64,000 nt of DNA from Haemophilus_A paraphrohaemolyticus_A (GTDB lineage: Bacteria; Pseudomonadota; Gammaproteobacteria; Enterobacterales; Pasteurellaceae). The notes under the pieces are model-generated. The model saw nothing but the letters and a program-made list of their open reading frames with translations, was not told the DNA's origin and did no database searches. Location of the stretch: positions 310,001-374,000 of the forward strand of contig NZ_QEQF01000001.1 in the NCBI RefSeq assembly GCF_003253115.1, given 5' to 3'. Below, piece after piece: positions 36,517 through 45,052 of the stretch. Position 1 is the stretch's first letter; each line of letters begins with the position of its first letter. The position numbers were made by a program, and so were the translations under genes.

Positions 36517-39453
36517 TTACCATTGGAAACCGTATGCAGCACCCACCATCGCATCTTTCTTACCAGATACGTTTGATGAACCGCTTAGTTTGATAATATG
36601 TTTACCATTATCTGATAAGCGTGAATAACCAACTGCTACTGCTTGTTCACCACGGTAGTTAGTAGTTGCAACACCTACCATAGATTTACCAGAGGTATGT
36701 GGTTGTGGAATCATACCGATTGCACCAGCAATTGCGGTACCTTTTCTGCCACGTTTCTCCACTTGGTCAATCTTATCGTTTAATTTACCGATAGCTTGAG
36801 TGTTTTGGTTGATGTTTGCTTTCGCGTCATTTAATTGACGAACGTTTACTGCATCACCATCTTTCACGCCGTTTGCAACGTTAGTTACACGAACAGGTTT
36901 TCCTGCATTGTCACCGAATTTAACTTCAGTTACGTTATCGCCTGCTTTAGAAGTGCTGATTGTAGTTGCAGCATCACCTTTACCTACTGTTGCTTTTTCA
37001 GTAGTTACAGTGTTTACGCTCACATCGTTCGCTAACGCGTAAGTCACATTGTTGCCATCACGTTTAACTTTTAAGTTTTTACCTGCAGTGTGAGTAACTG
37101 TTGTACCTGCACTTACAGATGCACCTTTATCGTTAGCCGTTGAAGTTTCGATAGCTTCTTGTGAATCTGCCACTTTCACTGTCCATGCTGCACTGTTGAT
37201 TGCATCTGCTACATTTTTCACAGTTGCAACTTTGTTTTCATCGCCTGCATTCACAGTTACTTTACCACGGTTTGCATCGTCTTCCGCTGTGCTTGCATTT
37301 ACAAGAGAACCTGTATTCACTTTCACGCCGTCTGCACCAACGGTTAAGGTAGAGTCTGCTGCTTTAACAGAGAAGTCCAACGTAGTTTTTTTACCGTCTG
37401 TGTTTGGTGTAATCACAACAGAGTTGTCTTTACTTGTAAAGTTAACGGTATCGGCATGAGTTACAGCATCAACGCCTTTGTCGTTTGCTTGCAAGTTCCA
37501 ACCTGCGTTTAATACATCTTCAACTGTTGCCGCTTCGTTCTTTTTAGCATCTAGGCTTTCTGGTGTTGTAGTCACAGTTTCAGTTGGTGCTGCAATATGG
37601 CTGTCTAAACCAGTTAATTTACCATTAGAAAGAACCGTTTTGTCTCCAGCCTTCACGCTGTCTACCTTAATATTTGGTGATAATCCAATTGTTACTTTCT
37701 TATTATCAGTTGTATCTGGAGTAATATGAACATTTTGATCACCCTTAATTTCATTTATTGCACCAGTTGAAGGCAAAGCAAGTGTAAATTTAGGTGTGAA
37801 CTTAATTACAGCATTATCATCAGTACCAGTTTGTTCAATAGTAAGTTTAGATGGATCAGCACTTTCAAATTTTACTTTAGCACCAGCGTGTACTTTTGCT
37901 GCATTACCTCTATCTGCTGTGGCTGTCCAGTAGAGACTATTTACTGTGCTTGCTAATTCACTACCCGTTACTACGCCTTCGTTTTTTGTAGTTGGAGCTA
38001 CTGCTTTACCATCCGCTACCGTTACATCTGCTTTTTTCGTGCCAATAGTAATAGTATTGTTATCTGCTTTTGTTGAGATAAAGCTATTATTTTCACCTTT
38101 AACAGTTAAACCCTGATCCCATAAGCGCACATCTGCACCTTTCTTTTCAGTTGTGTCACCTGCAATTTGTAAGTTAACAGATTTTAATTGCGCTACGTTT
38201 ACTGCGTCAGTATCTGCTTTACCTGCTGCCAAGTTGTTGATTTGACGAGTATCAGTATTGCTACCTACAGAAACGCCAGCTCTCGTTGAAGTTAACACAT
38301 TGCCTGTTAACGGAGTGTATGTATTTAACACAGAACGAGCGTTACGAGTAGTTGTGTTTTGGTCGAAACCCTTAACGCTTTTATCAACAGTAGTTTTAGA
38401 GTTAGAACCTAAAGCTACGCCGTCTTGGATATTCGCTATTGATTTAGGACCAGCAGCGAAAGCAAATTGAGCACTTGCCGCAGATTCAGAACCGATTGCC
38501 GTTGCATATTGGCTGTTTGTTGATGATGCTTTGTAACCAATTGCAACAGAATGATTTGATTTAGCCGCACTTTCACGACCGATTGCAATTGCGTTGCTAC
38601 CCGTTGTTTCCGTGATAATACCAATTGAGATACTGCTGTTACCTGATGCTTTAGCGGCTTGGTACTGACCAGCACGATTTGGGTTGCTTGTTGTTGCTCC
38701 ACCAATTGCGATTGCAAAATCATTATCTGCTTTAGAGAAAGTACCTAATGCAACTGTTGCTTGTTTGCTTGCTGCCGCAGAAGTACCTACAGCAGTAGCA
38801 TGGTTACTTGTTGCTTGAGCAGAACGACCTAATGCTGTTGCTCGGTCATAAGTTGCTTGTGCTTGCATACCTAAAGCTGTGGTTGATTGCCCCATTGCTT
38901 TCGCCTCAGCACCCACAGCAGTGGTAAAGTTACCGTTATTTTGGTAGGAACCACGCTTAGTATCTATACCTGCATAAGCTTGTTGACCTAATGCAGTTGA
39001 AGATCCACCTAATGCACTAGAGTATGAACCTAAAGCAACCGCTGCTTGACTAATGGCTGCACCGCTACCAGTTGCTTTCGCCATTAAACCGATTGCAATA
39101 TGACCGTTACCACCGTTTTGACCATTTTCGCCACCAGAGTGAGAGCCGTTACCAATTGCGATACCATCATACGCTGTTACTGTTGCACCTGCAGTTTGAG
39201 TCGCACCGTTTAAAGATTGCTTTGATACGTGATCAGTACCAATTGCTAAGCCACCGCGGTCATATGCAGTAATAACTGGCTTTGCTGACTCTGCCGCCAT
39301 TACACCACTTACTGTTACTAAAGAAGCCGCTAAGACTGAAAGTTTAGCCACTTGTTTTACTGAGCTTTGTTTTTTATGAGCCTTACTTAATTCAGACACA
39401 ACCGTCCATGATTGAGTTGCGTGATTCCAAATAACTTTAAATATTTTATTCAT
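36517..39453 (-). CDS. Trimeric autotransporter adhesin (YadA-like)
   Basis: A 978-residue surface adhesin exported by type V secretion. It begins with an extended signal peptide (MNKIFKVIWNHATQSWTVVS; cleavage near VMAAES, about residue 55). Residues about 85-360 are YadA-head repeats of the 'A.G..A.A....A.A.G..S' type. A neck/stalk with repeated modules (VNVAQLKS, VKNVADAINSA, VNVRQLNDAKANIN) leads to the C-terminal YadA anchor (from about 900) ending AYGFQW, with the terminal aromatic typical of outer-membrane proteins. It likely mediates attachment or autoaggregation. It is a single gene with a possible phase-variable promoter. Confidence 0.93.
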   Translation of the reverse strand: MNKIFKVIWNHATQSWTVVSELSKAHKKQSSVKQVAKLSVLAASLVTVSGVMAAESAKPVITAYDRGGLAIGTDHVSKQSLNGATQTAGATVTAYDGIAIGNGSHSGGENGQNGGNGHIAIGLMAKATGSGAAISQAAVALGSYSSALGGSSTALGQQAYAGIDTKRGSYQNNGNFTTAVGAEAKAMGQSTTALGMQAQATYDRATALGRSAQATSNHATAVGTSAAASKQATVALGTFSKADNDFAIAIGGATTSNPNRAGQYQAAKASGNSSISIGIITETTGSNAIAIGRESAAKSNHSVAIGYKASSTNSQYATAIGSESAASAQFAFAAGPKSIANIQDGVALGSNSKTTVDKSVKGFDQNTTTRNARSVLNTYTPLTGNVLTSTRAGVSVGSNTDTRQINNLAAGKADTDAVNVAQLKSVNLQIAGDTTEKKGADVRLWDQGLTVKGENNSFISTKADNNTITIGTKKADVTVADGKAVAPTTKNEGVVTGSELASTVNSLYWTATADRGNAAKVHAGAKVKFESADPSKLTIEQTGTDDNAVIKFTPKFTLALPSTGAINEIKGDQNVHITPDTTDNKKVTIGLSPNIKVDSVKAGDKTVLSNGKLTGLDSHIAAPTETVTTTPESLDAKKNEAATVEDVLNAGWNLQANDKGVDAVTHADTVNFTSKDNSVVITPNTDGKKTTLDFSVKAADSTLTVGADGVKVNTGSLVNASTAEDDANRGKVTVNAGDENKVATVKNVADAINSAAWTVKVADSQEAIETSTANDKGASVSAGTTVTHTAGKNLKVKRDGNNVTYALANDVSVNTVTTEKATVGKGDAATTISTSKAGDNVTEVKFGDNAGKPVRVTNVANGVKDGDAVNVRQLNDAKANINQNTQAIGKLNDKIDQVEKRGRKGTAIAGAIGMIPQPHTSGKSMVGVATTNYRGEQAVAVGYSRLSDNGKHIIKLSGSSNVSGKKDAMVGAAYGFQW

Positions 39454-39553
39454 TTACATGTTTCCTTATGAATAAGAGGTAGATTATGGTGCTTTTAAAT
39501 AAAAACGCCTGTAGAAGTTGATCATCTTAGAAGTAAGATATCAAGTCCTCATA

Positions 39554-39582
39554 ATAATACCTTTTTTTTGCTTAATAAAGAA
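39554..39582 (-). promoter_or_regulatory. Possible autotransporter promoter with an A8 tract in the spacer
   Basis: On the minus strand TTCTTT (39577-39582) and TATTAT (39554-39559) are 17 bases apart, and the spacer holds eight As (39562-39569) that could slip and change the spacing. The start codon is 101 bases downstream with AAGGAAAC before it. The -35 is weak. Confidence 0.35.
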
Positions 39583-39695
39583 ACAAATTTACATAAGATT
39601 ACACGAAAAGAAATTTGGGATAGGAGTTTTGGGGATAAATTTACAAAAAATTAACAATTTAAGTGCAAATTATCTAAAAAGAGAAGATAAGTAAA

Positions 39696-39715
39696 GGGCG
39701 AGTATAACCCCGCCC
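39696..39715 (-). terminator. Weak terminator of pykA
   Basis: GGGCG / CGCCC five-bp stem with a 10-base loop, then TTTAC on the minus strand, 19 bases after the pykA stop. Confidence 0.4.
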
Positions 39716-39733
39716 AAACATATAATGGATTTA

Positions 39734-41173
39734 TTATTCCACTTTTAAGATACGGCAAGTGTTTGTGCCGCCTTCTTTTAACTCATCGCCATGCGTTAAT
39801 AACACTAAATCGCCTGCTAATAAGTAGCCTTGCTCTTTTAATAATGCTAATGCTTTTTTCGCACCATCAATCGTGCGGCTCTCTTCATCGTAGAACACTG
39901 GGGTTACACCACGATATAATGCCGTACGGTTTAATGCACGTGGGTTACGTGATAATGCGAAAATAGGTAAGCCAGAACTGATACGGCTCATTAATTTTGC
40001 GGTTTCGCCTGAGTGAGTTAATGCGATAATCGCAGAAACGCCTTCTAAGTGGTTTGCGGTGTACATTGCAGACATTGCAGTTGCTTCATCAACGTGTGTA
40101 AATGTACCTTCCATACGGTGACGAGAGACATTGATGCTTGGCATAGATTCTGCACCTAAACATACATCCGCCATAGATTTTACGGTTTCAACCGGGTAGT
40201 CACCGTTTGCGGTTTCGCCTGAAAGCATTACTGCATCAGTACCATCTAATACCGCATTCGCCACGTCCATTACCTCTGCTCGAGTTGGCATTGGTTTTTT
40301 GATCATCGATTCCATCATTTGGGTTGCCGTAATCACTACGCGGTTTAATTTACGTGAACGACGAATTAAACGTTTTTGCACGCCAACTAATGCTGCATCA
40401 CCAATTTCAACACCCAAGTCACCACGTGCCACCATAATCACGTCTGCACCTAAGATGATGTCGTCCATCGCTTCTTCTGTTGCAACAGTTTCAGCACGTT
40501 CTACTTTCGCAACGATTTTCGCATCTAAGCCTGCTTCTTGTGCTAATTGACGTGCATAGTTTAAGTCTGCACTTGATTGTGGGAATGACACCGCTAAGTA
40601 ATCTACGCCAATTTTTGCTGCTAATTTGATGTCGTTTTTATCTTTTTCAGTTAATGCTGGTGCAGATAAGCCACCACCTAATTTATTGATCCCTTTGTTG
40701 TTTGATAAAGGGCCACCAACAGTCACTTCAGTGTGAACTTTCACGCCTTCAACTTCTAATACTTTTAATTGAACGTTACCATCGTCTAATAAAAGAATAT
40801 CGCCTGGTACGACATCGTTTGGTAAGTTTTTATAGTCTAAACCTACTGCATCTTGGTGACCTTCACCACGTGGCAAATCTGCATCTAAAGTGAATTTATC
40901 ACCGATATTTAAGAAAATTTTGCCATCTTTAAAGGTAGAAACACGGATTTTAGGGCCTTGTAAGTCACCTAAAATTGCCACGGTTTTACCTAATTTAGTC
41001 GCAATTTCACGTACTTTATTTGCACGCTCAATGTGATCTTCTGGAACACCATGAGAAAAGTTCATACGAACCATATTTGCACCTGCGGCAATAATTTTTT
41101 CCAAAGTATTGCCACGGTCAGTTGCAGGACCTAATGTGGTAACAATTTTGGTTCTTCTTAATTTTCGAGACAT
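39734..41173 (-). CDS. pykA: Pyruvate kinase (PykA type)
   Basis: Last step of glycolysis: PEP plus ADP to pyruvate plus ATP. 479 residues (E. coli PykA 480). Opens MSRKLRRTKIVTTLGPATDR; the active-site motif IVAKVERAE, the magnesium-binding VARGDLGVEI and the TATQMMESM segment are present. The opening and length favour PykA over PykF. GGAG precedes the ATG. Divergent from sixA. Confidence 0.96.
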   Translation of the reverse strand: MSRKLRRTKIVTTLGPATDRGNTLEKIIAAGANMVRMNFSHGVPEDHIERANKVREIATKLGKTVAILGDLQGPKIRVSTFKDGKIFLNIGDKFTLDADLPRGEGHQDAVGLDYKNLPNDVVPGDILLLDDGNVQLKVLEVEGVKVHTEVTVGGPLSNNKGINKLGGGLSAPALTEKDKNDIKLAAKIGVDYLAVSFPQSSADLNYARQLAQEAGLDAKIVAKVERAETVATEEAMDDIILGADVIMVARGDLGVEIGDAALVGVQKRLIRRSRKLNRVVITATQMMESMIKKPMPTRAEVMDVANAVLDGTDAVMLSGETANGDYPVETVKSMADVCLGAESMPSINVSRHRMEGTFTHVDEATAMSAMYTANHLEGVSAIIALTHSGETAKLMSRISSGLPIFALSRNPRALNRTALYRGVTPVFYDEESRTIDGAKKALALLKEQGYLLAGDLVLLTHGDELKEGGTNTCRILKVE

Positions 41174-41298
41174 TGATTACTCCAATTATTGAAAGTTAGA
41201 TTTTAAAAAATTTTCTTGATACAGTAATAACCATACAAAACTCTGGGTATTATACGCCTAAAATATAATTCTTGAAATACAAAAATAGGAAACAGCTT

Positions 41299-41787
41299 AT
41301 GAACATCTGGATTATGCGCCACGGAGAAGCAGGCTTTGATGCGCCAACCGATAGCGAAAGAACCTTAACAGAAAAAGGCAAAAATGCAGCGTTTTTACAA
41401 GGCAAATGGTTGGGTGAACAATGTATTCCGCGAAATATTCAGTTCGATAAAATCTTAGTAAGCCCTTATGTTCGAGCTCAGCAAACACTTACAGCACTCA
41501 CACAAGGCATGGAAGCGGTTGGTTTTTCCCAACATTTTGCAAATATTACTGAGGAATGGGATGAAATCACGCCAAGTGGTTCACCTGTTTTGATCCAAGA
41601 TTATTTGGCATTTTTGAATGAAGAAGGGGCAAAGCAAGTACTTATCGTTTCACATTTACCGCTGGTGTTTGATTTAGTCCAAACATTCACACAATATCAG
41701 CAAAGCGTGCATTTTTACCCCGCTGTCATCGCTGAAATCCATTGGAATGGAACAAAAGGCGTGCTTTTACAAGAAAAAATCGCTTAA
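41299..41787 (+). CDS. sixA: Phosphohistidine phosphatase SixA
   Basis: A 162-residue histidine-phosphatase-fold enzyme; the catalytic RHG is in MNIWIMRHGEAGFDAP and the second histidine in VSHLPLV. SixA removes phosphate from histidine-phosphotransfer proteins such as ArcB or NPr. ATG 41299 has an AGGA site 8 bases upstream; an upstream in-frame start (41272) lacks one and precedes the conserved N-terminus. Confidence 0.88.
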   Translation: MNIWIMRHGEAGFDAPTDSERTLTEKGKNAAFLQGKWLGEQCIPRNIQFDKILVSPYVRAQQTLTALTQGMEAVGFSQHFANITEEWDEITPSGSPVLIQDYLAFLNEEGAKQVLIVSHLPLVFDLVQTFTQYQQSVHFYPAVIAEIHWNGTKGVLLQEKIA

Positions 41788-41790
41788 ACA

Positions 41791-41811
41791 AAAAAATCAA
41801 GCAGATTTTTT
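41791..41811 (+). terminator. Weak terminator of sixA
   Basis: An AT-rich 8-bp stem AAAAAATC / GATTTTTT with a 5-base loop, directly after the sixA stop. Confidence 0.45.
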
Positions 41812-41844
41812 CATATTTTTTATTAAATTGTTTAAAAATCACTC

Positions 41845-41873
41845 TTCTCAAACGTGTAAAAAATGCGTATGAT
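41845..41873 (+). promoter_or_regulatory. Promoter of the dusB-fis operon
   Basis: TTCTCA and TATGAT separated by 17 bases, followed by ACGCCCCC, a GC-rich discriminator of the kind that makes fis promoters sensitive to ppGpp in enterobacteria. Growth-rate control here is inference. Confidence 0.55.
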
Positions 41874-41885
41874 ACGCCCCCTTAA

Positions 41886-41949
41886 TTGTTGCATTACATA
41901 ACAATTAGGCAAATTATAAAAAGATGCAGTATGGAATTGCATCTTTTTT
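41886..41949 (+). promoter_or_regulatory. Structured dusB-fis leader with a terminator-like hairpin
   Basis: Two inverted repeats lie between the promoter and dusB: AATTGTT...AACAATT (about 41884-41907), then AAAAAGATGCA / TGCATCTTTTT (41918-41928, 41938-41948) ending in a T-run. The second is a good intrinsic terminator shape, 30 bases before the dusB ATG, and could be an attenuator or the end of a roughly 70-nt small RNA. Confidence 0.55.
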
Positions 41950-41978
41950 CGTTGATATTTTAAGAAGAATGCGGAGAA

Positions 41979-42947
41979 ATGATGCGAATTGGACAATATG
42001 AATTTAAAAACCGTATTTTCCTCGCACCAATGGCAGGAATCACTGACCAACCATTTCGCCGTTTATGTAGCCAGCTTGGTGCTGGGCTTACCTTCTCTGA
42101 AATGATGTCAACTAACCCTGATGTATGGCATACTGAAAAGTCTAAACTGCGTTTAGCTCATCACCAAGAAATTGGCATTAATGCCGTACAAATTGCAGGA
42201 GCTGATCCTATTGAAATGGCAGAAGCAGCAAAGGTAAATGTAAGCTATGGTGCTGAAATTATTGATATCAATATGGGATGCCCCGCTAAAAAGGTAAACA
42301 AAAAAATGGCAGGCTCTGCCCTTTTGCGTGAGCCCGATTTAGTGGCTGATATTTTACAGACTGTGGTGAATGCTGTAGATGTGCCTGTTACCTTGAAAAT
42401 TAGAACAGGCTGGGATCTTGAGAATCGAAATTGCGTAGAAATTGCCCAAATTGCAGAGCAATCGGGTATTCAGACTTTAACGCTTCATGGACGCACACGA
42501 AGTTGTTTATTCAACGGAGAAGCAGAGTATGAGAGCATTAAAGCGGTCAAAAATGCGGTTTCCATTCCAATTATTGCCAACGGGGATATTACCTCCGCTG
42601 AGAAAGCGAAATTTGTGCTCGATTACACAGGCGCAGATGCCGTGATGATTGGTAGAGGGGCTTATGGTCGCCCTTGGATATTCAAGGAAGTGAATGATTT
42701 TTTAGAGAATGGTTATTACACTACCTTAGCAACGGAAGAAAAATGTCGCCTTATGTTGCGACATATCCAAGATCTTCATCAGTTTTATGGCGAAGAAAAA
42801 GGATATCGGATTGCTCGGAAACACGTCAGTTGGTATGTAGAAAATTTAATGCCAAACTCAACTTTTAAGCGTGCTTTTAATGCGTTAGAGAGTGCGAAAG
42901 CGCAGCTCGATGCATTAGAAGATTTTGTAGAAGATCTTTTAGATTAA
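41979..42947 (+). CDS. dusB: tRNA-dihydrouridine synthase DusB
   Basis: FMN enzyme reducing specific uridines in tRNA, 322 residues (E. coli 321). Motifs are FLAPMAGITDQPFR at the N-terminus, the catalytic cysteine in NMGCPAKKVNKK, LKIRTGWD and the FMN-phosphate loop GADAVMIGRGAYGRPW. Two consecutive ATGs occur at 41979 and 41982. fis follows 13 bases later, the conserved dusB-fis operon. Confidence 0.97.
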   Translation: MMRIGQYEFKNRIFLAPMAGITDQPFRRLCSQLGAGLTFSEMMSTNPDVWHTEKSKLRLAHHQEIGINAVQIAGADPIEMAEAAKVNVSYGAEIIDINMGCPAKKVNKKMAGSALLREPDLVADILQTVVNAVDVPVTLKIRTGWDLENRNCVEIAQIAEQSGIQTLTLHGRTRSCLFNGEAEYESIKAVKNAVSIPIIANGDITSAEKAKFVLDYTGADAVMIGRGAYGRPWIFKEVNDFLENGYYTTLATEEKCRLMLRHIQDLHQFYGEEKGYRIARKHVSWYVENLMPNSTFKRAFNALESAKAQLDALEDFVEDLLD

Positions 42948-42960
42948 GTGGATAAAGGAA

Positions 42961-43254
42961 ATGATTGAACAACCAGTAAACAACCCATTAACGGTTACAA
43001 TGCTAAATGCACAAGCTCAACAAGTAGTAAAACCACTACGCGATAACGTAAAAGCAGCATTAAAAAACTATTTAGCACAATTAAATAATGAAGATCCAAC
43101 AGAATTATACGAATTAGTATTATCTGAAGTTGAGCATCCAATGCTTGATATGGTGATGCAATATACACGCGGTAACCAAACTCGTGCTGCAACTATGCTT
43201 GGCATTAACCGTGGCACATTACGTAAAAAATTAAAAAAATACGGTATGGGTTAA
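42961..43254 (+). CDS. fis: DNA-binding protein Fis
   Basis: Nucleoid-associated regulator and inversion/recombination factor, 97 residues (E. coli 98). The C-terminal helix-turn-helix reads NQTRAATMLGINRGTLRKKL, nearly identical to E. coli. AAAGGA lies just before the ATG. Second gene of dusB-fis, followed by a strong terminator. Confidence 0.98.
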   Translation: MIEQPVNNPLTVTMLNAQAQQVVKPLRDNVKAALKNYLAQLNNEDPTELYELVLSEVEHPMLDMVMQYTRGNQTRAATMLGINRGTLRKKLKKYGMG

Positions 43255-43267
43255 TTCTTACTCGGAT

Positions 43268-43304
43268 AAAAAACCTCACTCATCGAAAGATAGTGAGGTT
43301 TTTT
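43268..43304 (+). terminator. Terminator of dusB-fis
   Basis: A perfect 13-bp stem AAAAAACCTCACT / AGTGAGGTTTTTT with an 11-base loop, ending in six Ts. Confidence 0.95.
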
Positions 43305-43448
43305 ACGATATTATACTGCCGTTGTTCCATCATCATAGTCTGGACTCAAAATGAACATTTAAAGATAATTAGCCAATATAGGGGAAATGTTAAGGAATTT
43401 TTATGGAAACGCCAAAATCCGATAATGTAATGATAAAAAGGCATAATA

Positions 43449-43485
43449 AAAATCCCTATTGAATTAAAGTTTCAATAGGGATTTT
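43449..43485 (-). terminator. Terminator of metNIQ
   Basis: A perfect 15-bp stem AAAATCCCTATTGAA / TTCAATAGGGATTTT with a 7-base loop; the minus-strand product ends in TTTTTATTAT, 23 bases after metQ. Confidence 0.9.
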
Positions 43486-43507
43486 AAGATTTTTAATCAG
43501 TAAAAAA

Positions 43508-44338
43508 TTACCAACCTTTTACTACACCATCTTTGAAGTGTTTTTGTGCTTCTTGGAACACTTCTTCAGTTTGATATGCTTTCACAAAGTTTTTCACCTT
43601 GTCGCTATCTTGGTTATCTTTACGAGCCACGATGATGTTTACATATGGAGATTCTTTGTCTTCCACAAACACACCGTCATTTGCACTTAAACCGACTTGC
43701 CCCGCGTAAGTGTTGTTGACCACCGCTAAATCTACATCATCCAATGCTTTTGCTGCGACCGAAGTATCAACTTCTTGGATTTTTAAGTTTTTCGGGTTTT
43801 CAACAATATCAATCGCGGTTGAGAATAGATTTGTGTTGTCTTTTAATTTGATTAAGCCTTGTTTTTCTAACAAGATTAACGCACGTGCAAGGTTACTTGG
43901 GTCATTTGGCACAGCTACTACTGCACCATCTTGTAACTCGCTCACTGATTTAATTTTTTTAGAATAACCCGCTAATGGATACACGAATGTGTTACCTACG
44001 ATAACAAGGTTATCTAAGCCTTTAGATGCCGTATCTTTGTCTAAATATGGTTTATGTTGGAAAGCATTAGCATCTAAATCGCCTTTACTTACCGCTGTGT
44101 TTGGTAATGCGTAGTCGTTAAATAAAACGAACTCGACATCTAAACCATATTTTTCTTTTGCGATTTGAGCCGCTTTTTCTGCCACGGTGTGTTCAGGGCC
44201 AGACATTACGCCTACTTTGATTTTTTGAGTAGGTTGAGCTGCTGGAGTTTGAGCAGTTTCTGCTTTTTTCTCTTCGTTACAAGCGGTTAAAGCTAATGCT
44301 GAAACGAATGCAACAGTTAATACTTTTTTAAAGTTCAT
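43508..44338 (-). CDS. metQ: Methionine-binding lipoprotein MetQ (NlpA/Plp family)
   Basis: A 276-residue lipoprotein that captures D/L-methionine for MetNI. Lipobox LTAC-N ends the signal peptide (Cys20) and is encoded by a DNA-uptake sequence. The mature domain shows KIKVGVMSGPEHTVAEKAAQ and DANAFQHKPYLD, hallmarks of the family. The Mannheimia antigens PlpA-C belong to this family, so it may be immunogenic. AGAGGT precedes the ATG; third gene of metNIQ. Confidence 0.93.
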   Translation of the reverse strand: MNFKKVLTVAFVSALALTACNEEKKAETAQTPAAQPTQKIKVGVMSGPEHTVAEKAAQIAKEKYGLDVEFVLFNDYALPNTAVSKGDLDANAFQHKPYLDKDTASKGLDNLVIVGNTFVYPLAGYSKKIKSVSELQDGAVVAVPNDPSNLARALILLEKQGLIKLKDNTNLFSTAIDIVENPKNLKIQEVDTSVAAKALDDVDLAVVNNTYAGQVGLSANDGVFVEDKESPYVNIIVARKDNQDSDKVKNFVKAYQTEEVFQEAQKHFKDGVVKGW

Positions 44339-44374
44339 AAAATACCTCTAAGAGATGTTGTGTTTAACTTGATC

Positions 44375-45052
44375 TTAGCGATGATCATATTTCTTCGCCA
44401 AATGATCGCCTAGTTTTTGAGAAACCATCACAATGGCCACAATAATGACTGTTGCAATCCATTTCACATAAACCATATTGCGGTGTTCGCCATAACTAAT
44501 CGCAAGATTACCTAAGCCACCCCCGCCAACAGCGCCAGCCATTGCCGAATAACCAATTAACGCCACAAGCGTTAACGTGATACCGTTAATTAAAATCGGT
44601 AAAGATTCTGGCAAATAGAAACGGGTTACTACCTGCCAATTTGTTGCTCCCATTGATTTTGCTGCTTCGGTTAAACCTGCAGGAATTTCAAGCAAGGCAT
44701 TTGCAGTTAAGCGTGCAAAGAATGGAATAGCTGACACACTTAATGGCACGATTGCTGCCGTTGTGCCTAATGTTGTTCCGACAATTAAACGGGTGAAAGG
44801 CAACAGCACAATTAACAAAATAATAAACGGCACAGAACGACCGATATTGATAATAATATCTAAAAATTGGTATGCACGTTGGTTCTCTAAAATCTCGCCT
44901 TTAGCTGTTAAGAAAGCAAAAAAACCGATTGGCAAGCCAATTACCACAGAAAGCAATGTTGCAACAAAGCCCATATAAATGGTTTCTACCGTTGATGAAG
45001 CCACGAGTTGCCACATCTGCGGAGTAAGCTCATTGAGAAAATCATTCCACAT
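44375..45052 (-). CDS. metI: Methionine ABC transporter permease MetI
   Basis: Inner-membrane permease with about five TM segments, 225 residues (E. coli 217). The EAA loop contains GLTEAAKSMGATNWQVVTRF, and the conserved SAMAGAVGGGGLGNLAI precedes the C-terminus. Its start overlaps the metN stop by 11 bases. Confidence 0.95.
   Translation of the reverse strand: MWNDFLNELTPQMWQLVASSTVETIYMGFVATLLSVVIGLPIGFFAFLTAKGEILENQRAYQFLDIIINIGRSVPFIILLIVLLPFTRLIVGTTLGTTAAIVPLSVSAIPFFARLTANALLEIPAGLTEAAKSMGATNWQVVTRFYLPESLPILINGITLTLVALIGYSAMAGAVGGGGLGNLAISYGEHRNMVYVKWIATVIIVAIVMVSQKLGDHLAKKYDHR

Noticed and set aside
36517..39453. Repeats of the autotransporter considered as CRISPR or satellite DNA
   Set aside because: The periodicity is protein-level YadA-head motif within one intact frame; DNA units diverge and there are no spacers.
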